Shown: positions 41,907 through 53,990, counted from the first letter of the stretch. The stretch is DNA of 64,000 nucleotides from Hyphomicrobiales bacterium (GCA_026981645.1 JALSII010000008.1:1-64000); one strand, 5' to 3'. The notes: generated by a model from the letters alone, not told the origin. Translations and numbers: made by a program.

Positions 41907-44900
41907 ATGTCGACGCCAGAGACCGCCACCAAACTCAGAGAACAAGCCTTGGATTATGCCAACTCTCTGAAAGGGGAAAATACCAGCTATTCGCGTTTTT
42001 TGACTCACGTCATCAACGCCACCGACGAGCAGGACGCCGCCACCTACAGCACCGAGGAATTCCACGCCATCATGGAGCACTCATTCTCCCATTTTGGCAA
42101 GCGCGCTACCGGTGAGCATCTCATCCATATCTGGAAACCTGAGGAGAACGACCCCCGCGGTGTTCAGATTATTGATATTTTCCTGACCGATATGCCCTTC
42201 GTTGTTGATTCGGTTCTGGCGGCAGTGCGCGCCATGGGCGGCACCATCCGCATGTTTATCCATCCCATCCTGCCCATAAATTCCGAAACGAAACCCTGGA
42301 GTGTCCTTGAAAAACCCGGCGCCGGAATCCGCGCCGAAAGTTTTCTGCAGGTGCATATCGACCCCATCAATGATGAAGTGGCCCTGGCCCGGCTTTATGA
42401 TGAACTTGATACTGTACTCACCGATGTTCGCCGCACGGTGCGCGGCTGGCGGCCCATGCTTGAGCGCCTCAAAAAACTGATCCAGTCCTACCGGCAAACT
42501 CCCCCGGATGTGCCCTCCCCGGTTTTGGCCGAGGTACTGCATTTTCTGGCCTGGCTTGCCGACCACAACTTCACCTTCCTTGGCATGCGCGAATACAAAC
42601 TGACCGGAGAGGGTGACGACATCAGCCTGAAGCCACTCAAAGGCGGCGGACTTGGAGTCCTGGAAGACCCCAAATTTCTGTTTCTGCGCAGTGGTGCCCA
42701 ATATGTGGAAATGACCCCGCAGCATGCCGAATTCCTGAAAAAGCCTGAACCCATAATGGTCACCAAGGCCAATGTAAGCTCTCGCGTTCACCGCCGCACC
42801 CACATGGATTATGTAGGCATCAAGCTTTATGACAAACACGGTGCTCTGAGCGGAGAATTGCGCATCATTGGCCTGTTCACCTCCATGTCGCTGGCCACAC
42901 CACACACCGAGGTACCCCTTATCCGGCGCAAGGTCGCCGAAGTCATGCGTCGCTCAAAGCTGGAGCCGGGCAGCCACGCGGGCAAGGCACTGATGGCGGC
43001 CCTCGAGAACTACCCCCGCGAGGAATTATTCCAGATCGGGGAAAACCAGCTTTTCGAATTCGCCACCCTGATTGCAGCCCTGCCCGACCGGCCTCGGGTG
43101 CGGGTTTTACCCCGCATTGATCGTTTCGATAATTTTGTCTCGGTGCTGCTCTATCTTCCCCGCGATCATTACGACTCAGGGGTCCGGGAACGGGTGGGCG
43201 ATTATCTGGCCCAAGTCTATGATGGCCGTGTTTCGGCCTATTATCCCCATTTCCCCGAAGGCGAGATGGTGCGCATTCATTTTATTCTGGGACGTAATGG
43301 CGGCAAAACCCCCCGCCCCCGTCGCTCCGAACTCGAATCGGTGGTAACCGACCTCATACGCACCTTTGGCGACCGCATGAAAAGTGCCGCCAAGGATCCC
43401 TCCTTCGTCGATGACTATCGGGACGCATTTTCCCCCGGATATCAGTCCAACAATACCCATCTGGACGCGCTGGATGATATCGCAATACTCAAATCACTTG
43501 CCGGACCCGGCGATATCGCCGTCAACCTGAAAAGTTCGGGCAACGGCGCGGGTGCGCTGGTGCTTAAGGTTTATCACCCGGAGGACCCCATTCCCCTGTC
43601 GGCCCGTGTGCCTTTGCTGGAGAATTTCGGGTTTCAGGTTATCGACGAACATTCCTATCTGGTGCGGCCGCGCAATCAGCCTGAAGCCTATGTCCATGAG
43701 ATGCAGATCGAACTTGCTGATGCCAATGATCTGGACATCGCAAGTCTGGGTGCTCGGCTTGAGCGTTCCATCAAGGCCATCTGGGCAGGAACCGCCGAAA
43801 GCGACGGCCTGAACCGGCTGGCAATCTCTGCCGGACTGGAATGGGATGATATTGCTCTATTGCGCTGCCTGTCGCGCTATATGCGCCAGATCGGCATTGC
43901 ATTTTCCCAGCGCTATGTTTTCACCGCCCTTGATTGCCACGGCGATATTGTGCGCGATCTGGTCAAACTGTTCTATATTTTGCATGACCCCGCTTTTGAA
44001 GGCGACCGGGATGCAGAAGCACAAGAGTGCGAAGCCCGCATCGTTGCAGCACTCGAATTGATTACCTCGAGCGACGAAGACCGCATCGTGCGTCATTTCC
44101 TCAACCTGATGCAAAGCTCGCTGCGCACCAATTTTTTCCAGAGCGATGATGAAGGCAACCACCGCCCGGCGCTGGCCATCAAGTTTGATTCCGCAAAAAT
44201 AGACAATCTGCCTGCTCCCCGTCCCTATCGCGAAATTACCGTCTACAGCCCGCGCCTTGAAGGTATTCACCTGCGCGGCGGCGCCATCGCCCGTGGGGGC
44301 CTGCGCTGGTCCGACCGCCCCGAAGATTTCCGCACCGAAATTCTGGGGCTGGTCAAAGCCCAGATGACCAAAAATGCCGTGATTGTGCCGGTAGGGGCCA
44401 AGGGCGGCTTTGTACCCAAGCAGATGCCCCAGAACCCGGACCGCGAGACCTTCATTGCCGAGGGCACCGCCTGTTACAAGATTTTCATCGGCGCCCTGCT
44501 CGATATTACCGATAATCTGGACGGGGATACGGTTATCCCGCCGCAAAATGTGGTGCGTCACGATGGTGATGACCCCTATCTGGTGGTCGCCGCCGACAAG
44601 GGCACAGCAACATTTTCCGACATCGCCAACGCTATTTCCGAAGAACGCAATTTCTGGCTCGGGGACGCCTTTGCCTCGGGGGGTCGGTGGGTTACGACCA
44701 TAAAAAAATGGGCATTACCGCCCGGGGTGCCTGGGAGGCGGTCAAACGCCACTTCCGTGAAATGGACAGGGATATCCAGACATCGCCTTTCACCGCGGCC
44801 GGTGTTGGTGACATGTCCGGGGATGTGTTCGGCAATGGCATGTTGCTCTCCAAACAGACCCGGCTGATTGCCGCCTTTGACCACCGGGACATTTTCATCG

Positions 44901-46678
44901 ACCCCGACCCCGATGCCAAAAAGAGCTTTGCCGAGCGCCAGCGCCTGTTCGATATGGGCCGCTCAAGCTGGCAGGACTACGACACAAGCCTGCTCTCAGA
45001 AGGCGGCGGCATTTTCCCGCGCTCCTCCAAGACTATCACCCTTTCAAAACAGGCCCGTGAGGCCATTGGTCTTTCAAAAGAGGTGGCAACTCCTCAGGAG
45101 GTGATGCAGGCCATCCTCAAGGCCAAAGTCGACCTGCTCTGGTTCGGGGGTATCGGCACCTATGTGCGCAGCACTTCCGAAAGCAACGCCGACGCCGACG
45201 ACAAGGCTAATGACGCCATCCGTATTACCGGCAAACAAGTCGGCGCCAAAGTCATTGGTGAAGGGGCCAATCTGGGCATAACCCAGCTTGCCCGCATCGA
45301 ATTTGCCCAGCATGGGGGGTGCGTGGATACTGACGCCATCCACAATTCTGCCGGGGTGAACTCTTCCGACCTTGAAGTGAACATCAAAATCGCCCTTGGC
45401 ACTCTGGTGCGTGATGGAGTGTGGAGTATTGAGGAGCGCAATGATTTTCTCGCCGATATGACCGATGAGGTTGCCGAACTTTGCTTAAAGAACAACTATC
45501 TGCAAACCCTCACCCTGTCGCTGGTCGAGCGCCGGGGCATGGACGAATTCACCGACCTGGTGGGCCTGATGCAATCCCTTGAGGCTGCAGGCGAGCTGGA
45601 CCGCCCGGTCGAGTTTTTGCCCGATGATGCGGAAATAGCGGAGCGGGCTATCGCCCAGAGGCCCCTGACCCGGCCCGAGGTTTCCATTCTTCTGGCCTAT
45701 GCCAAAAACACACTTTATGCCGACCTGCTCAAATCTTCGGTGCCCGACGACCCCTATCTGGGCAAAGAGCTCTACCGCTATTTCCCCTCCCATCTTGCAG
45801 GAAAACAGCCCCAGACCATCGAAAACCACCGCCTCCGGCGCGAGGTCATCGCCACCGTTCTGGCCAATGCCATGATAAACCGGGGCGGCCCCGCCTATAT
45901 CCACAAAATGACCACCGCGACCAGTGCCGATGGCGCCCAGGTGGCCTTTGCCTATGCGGCGGCCCGGGACAGTTTTGGCCTGACTGACCTCAACTCTGCC
46001 ATCGACCTTGAGGATAACAAAATCACCGGCAAGGTGCAGTTGGCCCTTTATGGCGAAGTGCAGACCCTGATGGTTGCTCAGACCCTGTGGTTTTTACGCA
46101 ATGTTTCTTTTGAATCGGGTCTTTCAACCATTGTTGAGCGCTATGCCAGGGGAATCGAGGAAATCCGTTCAAGCCTGTCTGAGCTGCTGCCCCCCTTTAT
46201 CGCAAAGAGCGTGGCCAAACAGGCAAAGGGCTTTGAAGAAGGGGGCACCCCCCCAGCTCTGGCCCGCCGGGTTGCTGAACTTTCAGCCCTCACACTGGCC
46301 TCTGATATAGTATTGCTGGCCGAGCAGACCGGCGCGCCGGTACGCACAGCGGCCGAGGGTTATTTCGCCGTGCTCGAACGCTTCCGGCTCGGGCGCATAA
46401 CAGAACAAAGCCATACCATAAAAGTGGCCGACCACTATGACCGCATGGCGCTTGACCGGGCTTTGGCCAACGTCATGCGCGCTCAGCGCGACCTCTCCGA
46501 GGACGTGCTGGCAGCAGGGGATGGCCCCATAAAAGAACGCATGCAGGCCTGGGACACAAATTTTGCCGGAGAAATTGCCCGTATCGAAAAAATGGTCACC
46601 GAGTTGACCGAAGGCGAACTCTCCGTCTCCCGCCTTTCGGTCGCTGCCGGCCTGCTTTCGGATTTGGCAAGGCACTAA
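41907..46678 (+). pseudogene. gdhB: NAD-specific glutamate dehydrogenase (180-kDa class), one frameshift
   Basis: The frame from ATG 41907 (Shine-Dalgarno AAGGGG; TTGACA at 41840-41845 as possible -35) encodes the first half of the large L-180 class NAD-GDH to about residue 924, then shifts and would stop at 44867. The correct continuation (GYDHKKMGITARGAWE) is in another frame and runs to 46678, the second in-frame ATG region being near 44687. Inserting a single G in the six-G run at 44679-44684 restores SGGSVGYDHKKM and gives about 1590 residues, the full family length. The homopolymer makes a sequencing or assembly error likely; a real inactivation cannot be excluded. The enzyme deaminates glutamate to 2-oxoglutarate. 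Confidence 0.9.
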
Positions 46679-46713
46679 CACCGGAGGCAAGGCACTAACA
46701 CTGGAGGCAAGGC
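46666..46713 (+). repeat. 20-bp tandem repeat at the end of the glutamate dehydrogenase gene
   Basis: Two copies of a 20-bp unit (GGCAAGGCACTAACACCGGA, second copy with T at position 17) at 46666-46685 and 46686-46705, plus eight bases of a third, span the stop codon. The unit contains the stop codon region and a GGAGG Shine-Dalgarno, so the duplication has copied the ribosome binding site of the next gene. Confidence 0.8.
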
Positions 46714-47757
46714 TTGGCCGGATTTGTCACCCCCTTTGTGGTCATGGCACTGGCCTATCTGGGTGTTGTGCTCTGGGTGAACAGAAACCGGCCTCCCGGC
46801 GACGAAATTTCTGTTTTGAAACACCCCTCAGGACTTGCGCAACATGTGGGCGCGTCCCTTGATATTACTGTCTGGAACGTCGGTTATGCCGGACTTGGCA
46901 AGGGTTCGGACTTTATAACCGATGGCGGCAAAAGCCGGTTTCCACCCTCAAGAAAAGCGGTTGCTGACAATCTCAACGCCATCATTGAGACCCTGTCCCA
47001 AACAAGGGCCGACCTGTTTCTGCTTCAGGAGGTTTCGGACCGGAGTCCCCTGAGTTTCTGGCATCCGGTTCGCACCCGCATCATTGAGAGTTTGTCCCAA
47101 CGGGTAGCCTTCTTCCGCTCCGACATTTCCAGCCGGGGATTGCCCTTCCCCATAAGAATAGTTCACGGAACACTGACCCTCTCGAATGCCATACCGGTTT
47201 CAACGCAAGTGGTGAAACTTCCGGCGGAGCCCACCTTCCTTGGTGGAACAATCAAGCGCAATTATGGATTGCTGGTCACCCGCTTTGCCATTGAAAATCT
47301 TGAGACCCGGTGGGTGATAGCCAACCTGCATCTGGCTGCCTTTGACCCTGAAGGCGCCACCCGCTTCAAACAGCTCGAAGCGGTTTTTGATTTCGCCAGA
47401 CACGAATATGAACAGGGAAATTATGTGGTGTTGGGTGGCGACTGGAACCTTGCCCTTGCAAAAAGCAACTTCCCGCACACCACAGATATCAAGCAGCTTT
47501 TCTGGCTGGTGGACTTCCCGGAAGATAAGCTTCCCCCGGGCTGGAAAATTGCCTGCGACAAAACCCGGCCCACGGTGCGCACCAACTACCAGCCCTATGT
47601 TAAGGACGAAAACTACACCGCCATCATTGACGGGTTTATCGTCTCCCCCAACGTCACCATCAACAAGGTCACCACCACCGACACCGGTTTTGAACACACC
47701 GACCATATGCCCGTTTCAGCAAGCTTCTCGACAAAGCCGCAAGAGGGTCTAAAGTAA
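46714..47757 (+). CDS. Endonuclease/exonuclease/phosphatase-family hydrolase, membrane-anchored
   Basis: The 347-residue protein starts at TTG 46714 with GGAGG seven bases before it. A single N-terminal hydrophobic segment (about 2-22) would anchor or export it. The EEP catalytic set is present: WNVGYAGLG, LFLLQEVSDRS, NLHLAAFD, LGGDWN, IIDGFIV and HTDHMPV. Substrates in this superfamily range from nucleic acids to phospholipids, so the substrate cannot be named. It is followed by an MFS gene in the same direction. Confidence 0.85.
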   Translation: MAGFVTPFVVMALAYLGVVLWVNRNRPPGDEISVLKHPSGLAQHVGASLDITVWNVGYAGLGKGSDFITDGGKSRFPPSRKAVADNLNAIIETLSQTRADLFLLQEVSDRSPLSFWHPVRTRIIESLSQRVAFFRSDISSRGLPFPIRIVHGTLTLSNAIPVSTQVVKLPAEPTFLGGTIKRNYGLLVTRFAIENLETRWVIANLHLAAFDPEGATRFKQLEAVFDFARHEYEQGNYVVLGGDWNLALAKSNFPHTTDIKQLFWLVDFPEDKLPPGWKIACDKTRPTVRTNYQPYVKDENYTAIIDGFIVSPNVTINKVTTTDTGFEHTDHMPVSASFSTKPQEGLK

Positions 47758-47784
47758 ACCCGGATAGCGGAGGGGACAAATTCT

Positions 47785-49188
47785 ATGCGTGAGACCAAAA
47801 CTTCAAAAAAGGGGGTATTTTCCTGGATGCTGTTTGACTGGGCCGCCCAGCCCTTTCACACGCTTCTCATCACTTTTATTTTCGCCCCCTATTTTGTTGC
47901 AAAAGTTGTGTCCAACCCATGGGCGGAAGGAGAATATGCGGGCGATACCATTCTGGAAGGTGTCCAGAAAATTCCCGATGCCGTCTATGGACAGCAACTC
48001 TGGGGGCAGGCTCTGGGAATCGGGGGCATTTTCATCGCCCTGATGGCCCCTTTTCTTGGGGCCATGGCCGACGCCACCGGCCCGCGCAAACCCTGGATTG
48101 CAGTTTTTTCCTTCGCCGTCATCGCCGGAACAGCGCTGTTATGGCTGGCTACACCGGACGGAAACGCGCCGGTGACCCTGATTCTGCTCGCCTTTGTTCT
48201 GGCTCTCATCGGCATTGAATTTTCCACCGTCTTCACCAACTCCATGATGCCCTCCCTGGTTCCCCGCTCCGAAATGGGTAAACTTTCGGGTTCGGGCTGG
48301 GCGCTCGGTTACATAGGGGGCATCCTCGCCCTGATTGTCGTGCTCGGTTTCATGGTCGCCGACCCGGTATCAAACAAAACCCTGCTCGGCTTCACCCCCG
48401 CTTTTGGCCTTGACGCCACCCAATATGAGGGGGAGCGGGCCACCGGGCCGCTGACCGCAATCTGGTATCTGGTCTTTATTCTACCGCTTTTTTTGTTCAC
48501 CCCGGATACTCCAAAACGCCCCGGGCAGACAAATGCGGTAAAAACCGCCCTTAAAAACCTCTGGGAAACCATCCGCCAACTTCCCGCCCGCAGGTCCTAT
48601 TTGTCGTTTCTCATCACCTCGATGTTTTACCGCGACGGGCTCAACGGGCTGTTTATGTTTGGCGGCATTTATGCCGCCGGCGTTCTGGGCATGAGCACAA
48701 CCCAACTCGGCATTTTTGGCATTCTGGCCGCTCTTGCCGGAGCCATCGGCGCATTTGCCGGAGGCAGGCTGGACGCAAGGTTCGGACCAAAAACCGTGGT
48801 CTTCTGGTCATGCTGGCTGTTGTTCATCGCCGGAACCATCATTGTCTCGTCCACCCCGCAAAGCATTTTGTTTGTTGTGCCTGTCACTTCGGGCAGTACA
48901 CCCCTGATTGTATTTTATATTGCCGGCTCGCTGATTGGAGCGGCGGGCGGCGCTTTGCAGGCAGCCTCACGCACCCTTCTGGTCGATCAGGTGGAAGAAA
49001 GCGAAGCTACCGAAGCCTTTGGTCTTTATGCCCTGACCGGGCGGGCCACTTCGTTTATCGCCCCGCTTTCGATTGCCGCGGTAACCGCCGCCACCCAGAG
49101 CCAGCGCATCGGCATCACCCCCATTTTGGTGTTGATTGCCTTGGGTGCCCTGGGGCTGTTTTGGGTGAAAGAGAGAAAAGGGGGGTAA
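47785..49188 (+). CDS. MFS transporter of the Atg22-like (UMF1) group
   Basis: The 467-residue protein has about 12 membrane segments and the Atg22-like opening [20 protein letters not shown], then [14 protein letters not shown]. Yeast Atg22 exports amino acids from the vacuole; bacterial members are mostly uncharacterised. The ATG at 47785 follows GGAGGGG. It converges with purH, four bases from that stop. Confidence 0.88.
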   Translation: MRETKTSKKGVFSWMLFDWAAQPFHTLLITFIFAPYFVAKVVSNPWAEGEYAGDTILEGVQKIPDAVYGQQLWGQALGIGGIFIALMAPFLGAMADATGPRKPWIAVFSFAVIAGTALLWLATPDGNAPVTLILLAFVLALIGIEFSTVFTNSMMPSLVPRSEMGKLSGSGWALGYIGGILALIVVLGFMVADPVSNKTLLGFTPAFGLDATQYEGERATGPLTAIWYLVFILPLFLFTPDTPKRPGQTNAVKTALKNLWETIRQLPARRSYLSFLITSMFYRDGLNGLFMFGGIYAAGVLGMSTTQLGIFGILAALAGAIGAFAGGRLDARFGPKTVVFWSCWLLFIAGTIIVSSTPQSILFVVPVTSGSTPLIVFYIAGSLIGAAGGALQAASRTLLVDQVEESEATEAFGLYALTGRATSFIAPLSIAAVTAATQSQRIGITPILVLIALGALGLFWVKERKGG

Positions 49189-49192
49189 AGCA

Positions 49193-50788
49193 TCAGTGCC
49201 GGAAGTGGCGCATGCCGGTAAACACCATGGCAATGCCCGCCTTGTCGGCAGCGGCAATCACTTCCTCGTCACGGATTGAGCCTCCGGGCTGAATAACTGC
49301 CGTTGCCCCCGCCCTGATCGCTGCAACCAAACCATCGGCAAAGGGAAAAAATGCGTCCGAGGCAACGACCGAGCCAACGCTGAGCGCCTGCTTCTGCCCC
49401 AGTGCTTTTGCCGCTTCTTTGGATTTGCGGTGCGCAACAAGTGTTGAATCAAGTCGGCTCATCTGGCCGGCGCCAATGCCCACACTCGCCCCGTCTTTGA
49501 CATAAACAATGGCATTGGATTTTACATGCTTGGCAATGATGGCAGCCAGGCGCAAATCAGCCATCTCTTTTTTACTGGGCGCGCGCTTGGTCACTGTCCT
49601 GAGTTCGCAATCATCCACATTGCGATTGTCTCTGCTTTGCACCAGCAGTCCCCCGGAAACGGAACGCACATCTAAAGCCTCGCTCTTGCGGTCGGCAAGG
49701 CCACCGCTGAGCAGAAGGCGCAGGTTCTTCTTTGTTTCAAAAACTGCCAACGCCCCGGGGCTGGCGGAAGGCGCAATGATAACTTCGGTGAACACTTTGA
49801 TGATTTCCTCGGCCAGCGAGGTGTTGATATGCCCGTTCAAGGCGATAACGCCGCCAAACGCGCTCACCGGATCACAAGCCAGAGCTTTTTGATATGCCGA
49901 TATCAGGTCATCTCCAAGACCCACACCGCAGGGATTGGCATGTTTGATTATCGCCACTGCCGCGCACTGTTCCGGATCAAATTCACTGATCAGCTCAAAG
50001 GCAGCGTCCGTATCGTTGATATTGTTGTAGGAAAGCTGTTTTCCCTGCACCTGCTCGGCGCTGGCCACGCCCGGTCGGGAGGCCCCTTGCGTGTAAAATG
50101 CCGCCCACTGGTGGGGGTTTTCTCCGTACCGCATGACCTGTTGCAGCCTGCCCGAAACCGAGCGCCAGGGCAGGTCGGGATAGTCAAGGCTCCGGGAAAA
50201 CCAGTTTGACACCGCTCCGTCATAAGCCGCAGTGCGGGCATAGGCTTTTGCTGCCAGCTTCTGACGCACATCAAAGGGAATCTGACCCTCATCCTTGATG
50301 TGAGTGGCAACCATATCATAATCATCCGGGTCAACAATCACACTGACATCGCGATGATTCTTTGCCGCAGAACGGATCATTGCCGGCCCGCCAATATCTA
50401 TGTTTTCAATAATTTCATCATAGTCCGCACCCGCTGCCACCTTTGCCTCAAAGGGATAGAGATTGACCACTACCATATCAATGACAGGGATCTGGTGAAT
50501 ACGCATGGCGCTTTTGTGATTTTCATTGTCCCGCACCGCAAGAATGCCCCCATGCACTTTGGGGTGCAGGGTTTTGACCCGTCCATCCATCATCTCGGGC
50601 GAGCCGGTCAATTCACTGATATCGATGACGGCAATATCGCTGTCTTCAAGCAGCTTTCGTGTGCCCCCGGTTGAGACAATCTCGACCCCTGCCGAAGCAA
50701 GGGAACGTGCAAAATCTTCAAGGCCCCGCTTGTCCGAAACCGAAACCAGCGCCCGCCGAACCGCGCACTTTCCGCCGTCTCTGTTCAT
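49193..50788 (-). CDS. purH: Bifunctional AICAR transformylase / IMP cyclohydrolase
   Basis: The 531-residue protein has an N-terminal cyclohydrolase domain (about 10-200, [16 protein letters not shown]) and a transformylase domain with the catalytic [11 protein letters not shown] and ending GTGSIRDEE-like motif [16 protein letters not shown]. It performs the last two steps of IMP synthesis. AGAGGTGAG precedes the ATG. It follows the heparinase-like gene and rsmB on the same strand, a common alphaproteobacterial order. Confidence 0.97.
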   Translation of the reverse strand: MNRDGGKCAVRRALVSVSDKRGLEDFARSLASAGVEIVSTGGTRKLLEDSDIAVIDISELTGSPEMMDGRVKTLHPKVHGGILAVRDNENHKSAMRIHQIPVIDMVVVNLYPFEAKVAAGADYDEIIENIDIGGPAMIRSAAKNHRDVSVIVDPDDYDMVATHIKDEGQIPFDVRQKLAAKAYARTAAYDGAVSNWFSRSLDYPDLPWRSVSGRLQQVMRYGENPHQWAAFYTQGASRPGVASAEQVQGKQLSYNNINDTDAAFELISEFDPEQCAAVAIIKHANPCGVGLGDDLISAYQKALACDPVSAFGGVIALNGHINTSLAEEIIKVFTEVIIAPSASPGALAVFETKKNLRLLLSGGLADRKSEALDVRSVSGGLLVQSRDNRNVDDCELRTVTKRAPSKKEMADLRLAAIIAKHVKSNAIVYVKDGASVGIGAGQMSRLDSTLVAHRKSKEAAKALGQKQALSVGSVVASDAFFPFADGLVAAIRAGATAVIQPGGSIRDEEVIAAADKAGIAMVFTGMRHFRH

Positions 50789-50908
50789 AAACTCACCTCT
50801 TTACCGGGTAATTTCCAGTGCTCGCTAGCACGTCAGATGAGCTTGGGGAACCAAAAGCCCACCCAATTCGCAAGAAATAAATTTTTTGTGCTTTTTCGTG
50901 CCCAAAGC

Positions 50909-52540
50909 CTATTGCCGGGTGAAAATCCAGGCAATTTCCGCTCCCGGCACTACTGGCGTTTCCAGTACAATCTGCTGGGTGCGATAAAATCCGATATGGG
51001 CTGACTGGCGCACGCTCTGCTCGATGCGGGCCCGGCTGCCTTCCCACAGAAAAGTCCATGTTGTCCCCGACTTCAGCCGGATATGGATGATTTCTTCCTC
51101 TCCGATACGCTCAGCCACCGCCCCCGCAGCCAGATGGAAGCGCTGTATGAGGTTTCCCGAGAACTTGCGCCGCCCGCCCGGAGCACTCATCTTATCCTGA
51201 CCAACCAGTGTTGCACCCGACGACATCAGGCTTACCCGCCGCTCTATCTCGATGCCAAAGCGTGACCGGAAAGCGCCGGTGCGGGCAATAATCTCCGGCT
51301 CAATACGGCCAACTTCAATTTTTGGCTTGTCGCCGAAGGAAAAAAGCGCTCCTTGCCCCCCGAACCGGGCAGAGGACTGATCGTCAACTGTGGGCCCGGA
51401 ATGGGCTGCTCCCTGCCGGAACAGGTCCTTTGATTCTGCCAACTCGTCGGGCGCCGGCCCGCAACTGCCCACAATCAGCTCCCGCCCGTGACTGAACTCA
51501 AAAGCCAGAGCACTGGCATGAGCGTTCCCGGCAAAAGCCGCATCGGGCACAACTCCACTGTCAAGCACAACAACACTGTCCCCCTCAAGGATCACCCCGT
51601 ACCCCGAAACAAGCGCATTGCCATTGCGTCTGGCTGTTCCTTGTGTTTGCACCGCAAACATCAACTCCACCGGAATTTGCCCGCACCCGTTGAAATAGGC
51701 AGGCTGTCCGGTACTCAGGGTGACACTATCCAGCGCCAGATGCATTTTATCGATCAAACCTCCAAGCCGGCGTACCAGCTCGCCTGAAATCTGGGACAGG
51801 GTTAAACGCAGCGACACCAGCTCAGTGAGCACCAGCAGGTGCAGGGCAGCGTTGCGCGACCGATGGAACCCGTCCTCATTCAGATGGTTTTCAAGAACAT
51901 TGCACAGGCTTTCCGTGGCTTGGGCAACCTGGATTTGCGAACTTCCATCACTCAGAGCAATCCCCACAGGCAGCATGGCGGCCATCAACTCATCCAGAGG
52001 ATCAAGGGCAAATGGCCCTCGCAAGCGTGCTGACTGCACCTGCATGGCAATTGAATGAGATATGGTTTTAATCTGCTCGCGGCTTGCCCCTTCCTCCAGC
52101 AGATTGAAGTGGCGTAGCCAATTCATAACCCGCAAGCCGGTGAGCGCCAGCCCCCAAGTGTTTTTGTCATACTCTGAATTGCGCCCGATCCAGTCCAGCA
52201 CTAATGTGCGTGCAAACTGGCGTTCCCCCTCGTCCCTGGCGTCCCGGAAATGGCGTAGCCAGGAAAACCCATGCAGCTCATTGTGCCAGGCCGCATGCTC
52301 AGTATCAAAGCTGAAAGGGGAAACACCCCCCGTGTCCACCAGCTTGGAGGCCAGCAGATAACGTCCGTGCATCATTTCACGCACGGTTTCACGGTCCGTG
52401 GGACGGTATTCCCTCAGCGCTGCATTGTATTCAGTTTGAGACAGACCACTCCACGTCCAGCTTATCAAAGGAGACGTGACCAGACCATCAGCAATGAGAC
52501 AAGCAGTTCGCCAACCTCGAAACCACACTAGATTGAGCAC
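50909..52540 (-). CDS. Heparinase II/III-family protein
   Basis: The 543-residue protein starts at GTG 52540 after AAGGAAAA. It has an alpha-helical toroid part (about 60-310, with HAAWHNELHGFSWLRHF) and a C-terminal beta-sandwich part (about 330-540, YGVILEGDSVVVLDSG), the heparinase II/III (DUF-type) arrangement. The family includes polysaccharide lyases, but many alphaproteobacteria carry exactly this gene between rsmB and purH with no known substrate. No signal peptide is obvious. Confidence 0.88.
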   Translation of the reverse strand: MLNLVWFRGWRTACLIADGLVTSPLISWTWSGLSQTEYNAALREYRPTDRETVREMMHGRYLLASKLVDTGGVSPFSFDTEHAAWHNELHGFSWLRHFRDARDEGERQFARTLVLDWIGRNSEYDKNTWGLALTGLRVMNWLRHFNLLEEGASREQIKTISHSIAMQVQSARLRGPFALDPLDELMAAMLPVGIALSDGSSQIQVAQATESLCNVLENHLNEDGFHRSRNAALHLLVLTELVSLRLTLSQISGELVRRLGGLIDKMHLALDSVTLSTGQPAYFNGCGQIPVELMFAVQTQGTARRNGNALVSGYGVILEGDSVVVLDSGVVPDAAFAGNAHASALAFEFSHGRELIVGSCGPAPDELAESKDLFRQGAAHSGPTVDDQSSARFGGQGALFSFGDKPKIEVGRIEPEIIARTGAFRSRFGIEIERRVSLMSSGATLVGQDKMSAPGGRRKFSGNLIQRFHLAAGAVAERIGEEEIIHIRLKSGTTWTFLWEGSRARIEQSVRQSAHIGFYRTQQIVLETPVVPGAEIAWIFTRQ

Positions 52541-52572
52541 ACGTTTTCCTTAAAGCCCCCCAAGGACAACAA

Positions 52573-52606
52573 ACCTCTGAAATCAGAACTAACCAGTTGC
52601 AGAGGT
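52573..52606 (-). other. Nested hairpin between rsmB and the heparinase-like gene
   Basis: On the minus strand ACCTCTG and CAGAGGT (7 bp) enclose a 4-bp AACT/AGTT hairpin. It lies in the 118-bp gap after the rsmB stop and before the next start. No T-run is present. It might weaken transcription or mark RNA processing. Confidence 0.3.
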
Positions 52607-52658
52607 CAAAAACCACCATGACCTGAAAATATAGTCAATTTTACGAGTATTTGAAGGA

Positions 52659-53990
52659 TTAGACCTTGCGAAACCGCGCAATAAAAAAACCATCCAGACG
52701 CCCGTTTCCGCCCCCGCTATTTTCGACACCGGACACCCCAACACCCGGATGCGTCCGCAAGAACCCCTCAGGCCCAATGTTCCCTTTTAGCGCATCGGGC
52801 ACGTTTGCGCCCGCAGGGTCGGCTTTCAAGTGTGGATAATTGTGCAAAACCCATGCCCCTTGCGCTTCTCCCTCCTCTTTTTGCAGAGAACAGGTGCAAT
52901 AGACCAGCACACCGCCCTCGGCCAGATTGCCAATGGCGTTGGCCAGCATGGCGCGCTGAAGTTTCACCCGCCCCGCAATATCCTGTTGCCTGCGATGCCA
53001 GAGTACTTCGGGATGACGCCGGAAGGTTCCGGTAGCTGAACAGGGTGCGTCGAGCAAAATACCGTCAAACTTCTGCGGCGCTGTGAAAGTGGCGGCATCA
53101 CCCTGAACCAGTTCCGCCCCATAATTGAGGCGGGTGAGGTTTTCTTCCAGACGCTCAAGACGACTTTTATCATTGTCCAATGCTGTAACCTTGTAGCCGG
53201 CCTTGGTCAGTTGCGCGGTTTTGCCCCCCGGAGCGGCGCACATATCCAGAACCCGCGTCCCGGCGGGCAAACCAAGCTGGCGGGCGGGCAGAGCGGCGGC
53301 CGCATCCTGCACCCACCAGCGCCCTTCTGCAAACCCGGGCAGTTGGGCAACCGGCCGGTCGCGTTCAGCAATGCGCACACTGTCGGCAAAAAGCCTTGAG
53401 GCCCCCAATGCTTCAATGAGGGCCGGATCGTTTTCTTTCAGTGTCAGGTCAAGGGGCGCGCCGGCCAGCAGGGCCTCGCCAAACCGGTTCAGATTCTTGG
53501 CCCCATAACGCGCGCTCCAGTCTTTTTGCAGCCAGCCCGGAAACAGCAATGACAAATCCAGCGCCTGCCACTTTTTCGCCTCGCGCTGGGCCTGACGCAG
53601 AACACCGTTGAGCAGCCGGTCAAAACGCGCCGCCCGCCTGTCCGTGCGCACCGCCTCCACCGACAGGTGCAAGGCGCTGTGCGCTGCCTGGTCCGGCATG
53701 AACAATAATTGGCTCAACCCCAGCCGCAGCACGGCTTCGAACAGGCCGGAACGCGCCGGAACGCCACGAGCGAGCAAGGCAGATATTATCTGGTTTAGAT
53801 GCCCCTGCCGCCTGAGAGTAACAGTCACCAGACGATTGGCCAGCGCCCGGTCACGCGCATCGGCAAGGTCCGCTTCGGTGAGGGGGACAAACGGGGAGCC
53901 TTTGAGCACATCGGCCAGCGTTTTTACCGCCAGAAGGCGCACTGCCAGTCCAGGGTGCTGAACTGACAATGATGCGTTTTTTGGGCTCAT
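52659..53990 (-). CDS. rsmB: 16S rRNA (cytosine-967-C5) methyltransferase
   Basis: The 443-residue protein has an N-terminal NusB-like RNA-binding domain (about 10-150) and a Rossmann methyltransferase domain with LDMCAAPGGKTAQL, LDAPCSATGTFRRHPE (catalytic PC) and YCTCSLQ (nucleophilic cysteine). It methylates C967 of 16S rRNA. It heads the rsmB-heparinase-purH run and is divergent from the SdhAF4 gene. Confidence 0.94.
   Translation of the reverse strand: MSPKNASLSVQHPGLAVRLLAVKTLADVLKGSPFVPLTEADLADARDRALANRLVTVTLRRQGHLNQIISALLARGVPARSGLFEAVLRLGLSQLLFMPDQAAHSALHLSVEAVRTDRRAARFDRLLNGVLRQAQREAKKWQALDLSLLFPGWLQKDWSARYGAKNLNRFGEALLAGAPLDLTLKENDPALIEALGASRLFADSVRIAERDRPVAQLPGFAEGRWWVQDAAAALPARQLGLPAGTRVLDMCAAPGGKTAQLTKAGYKVTALDNDKSRLERLEENLTRLNYGAELVQGDAATFTAPQKFDGILLDAPCSATGTFRRHPEVLWHRRQQDIAGRVKLQRAMLANAIGNLAEGGVLVYCTCSLQKEEGEAQGAWVLHNYPHLKADPAGANVPDALKGNIGPEGFLRTHPGVGVSGVENSGGGNGRLDGFFIARFRKV

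Noticed and set aside
50815-50830. Short GTGCT/AGCAC hairpin between purH and the heparinase gene
   Set aside because: A 5-bp stem without a T-run is expected by chance in a gap of this size.
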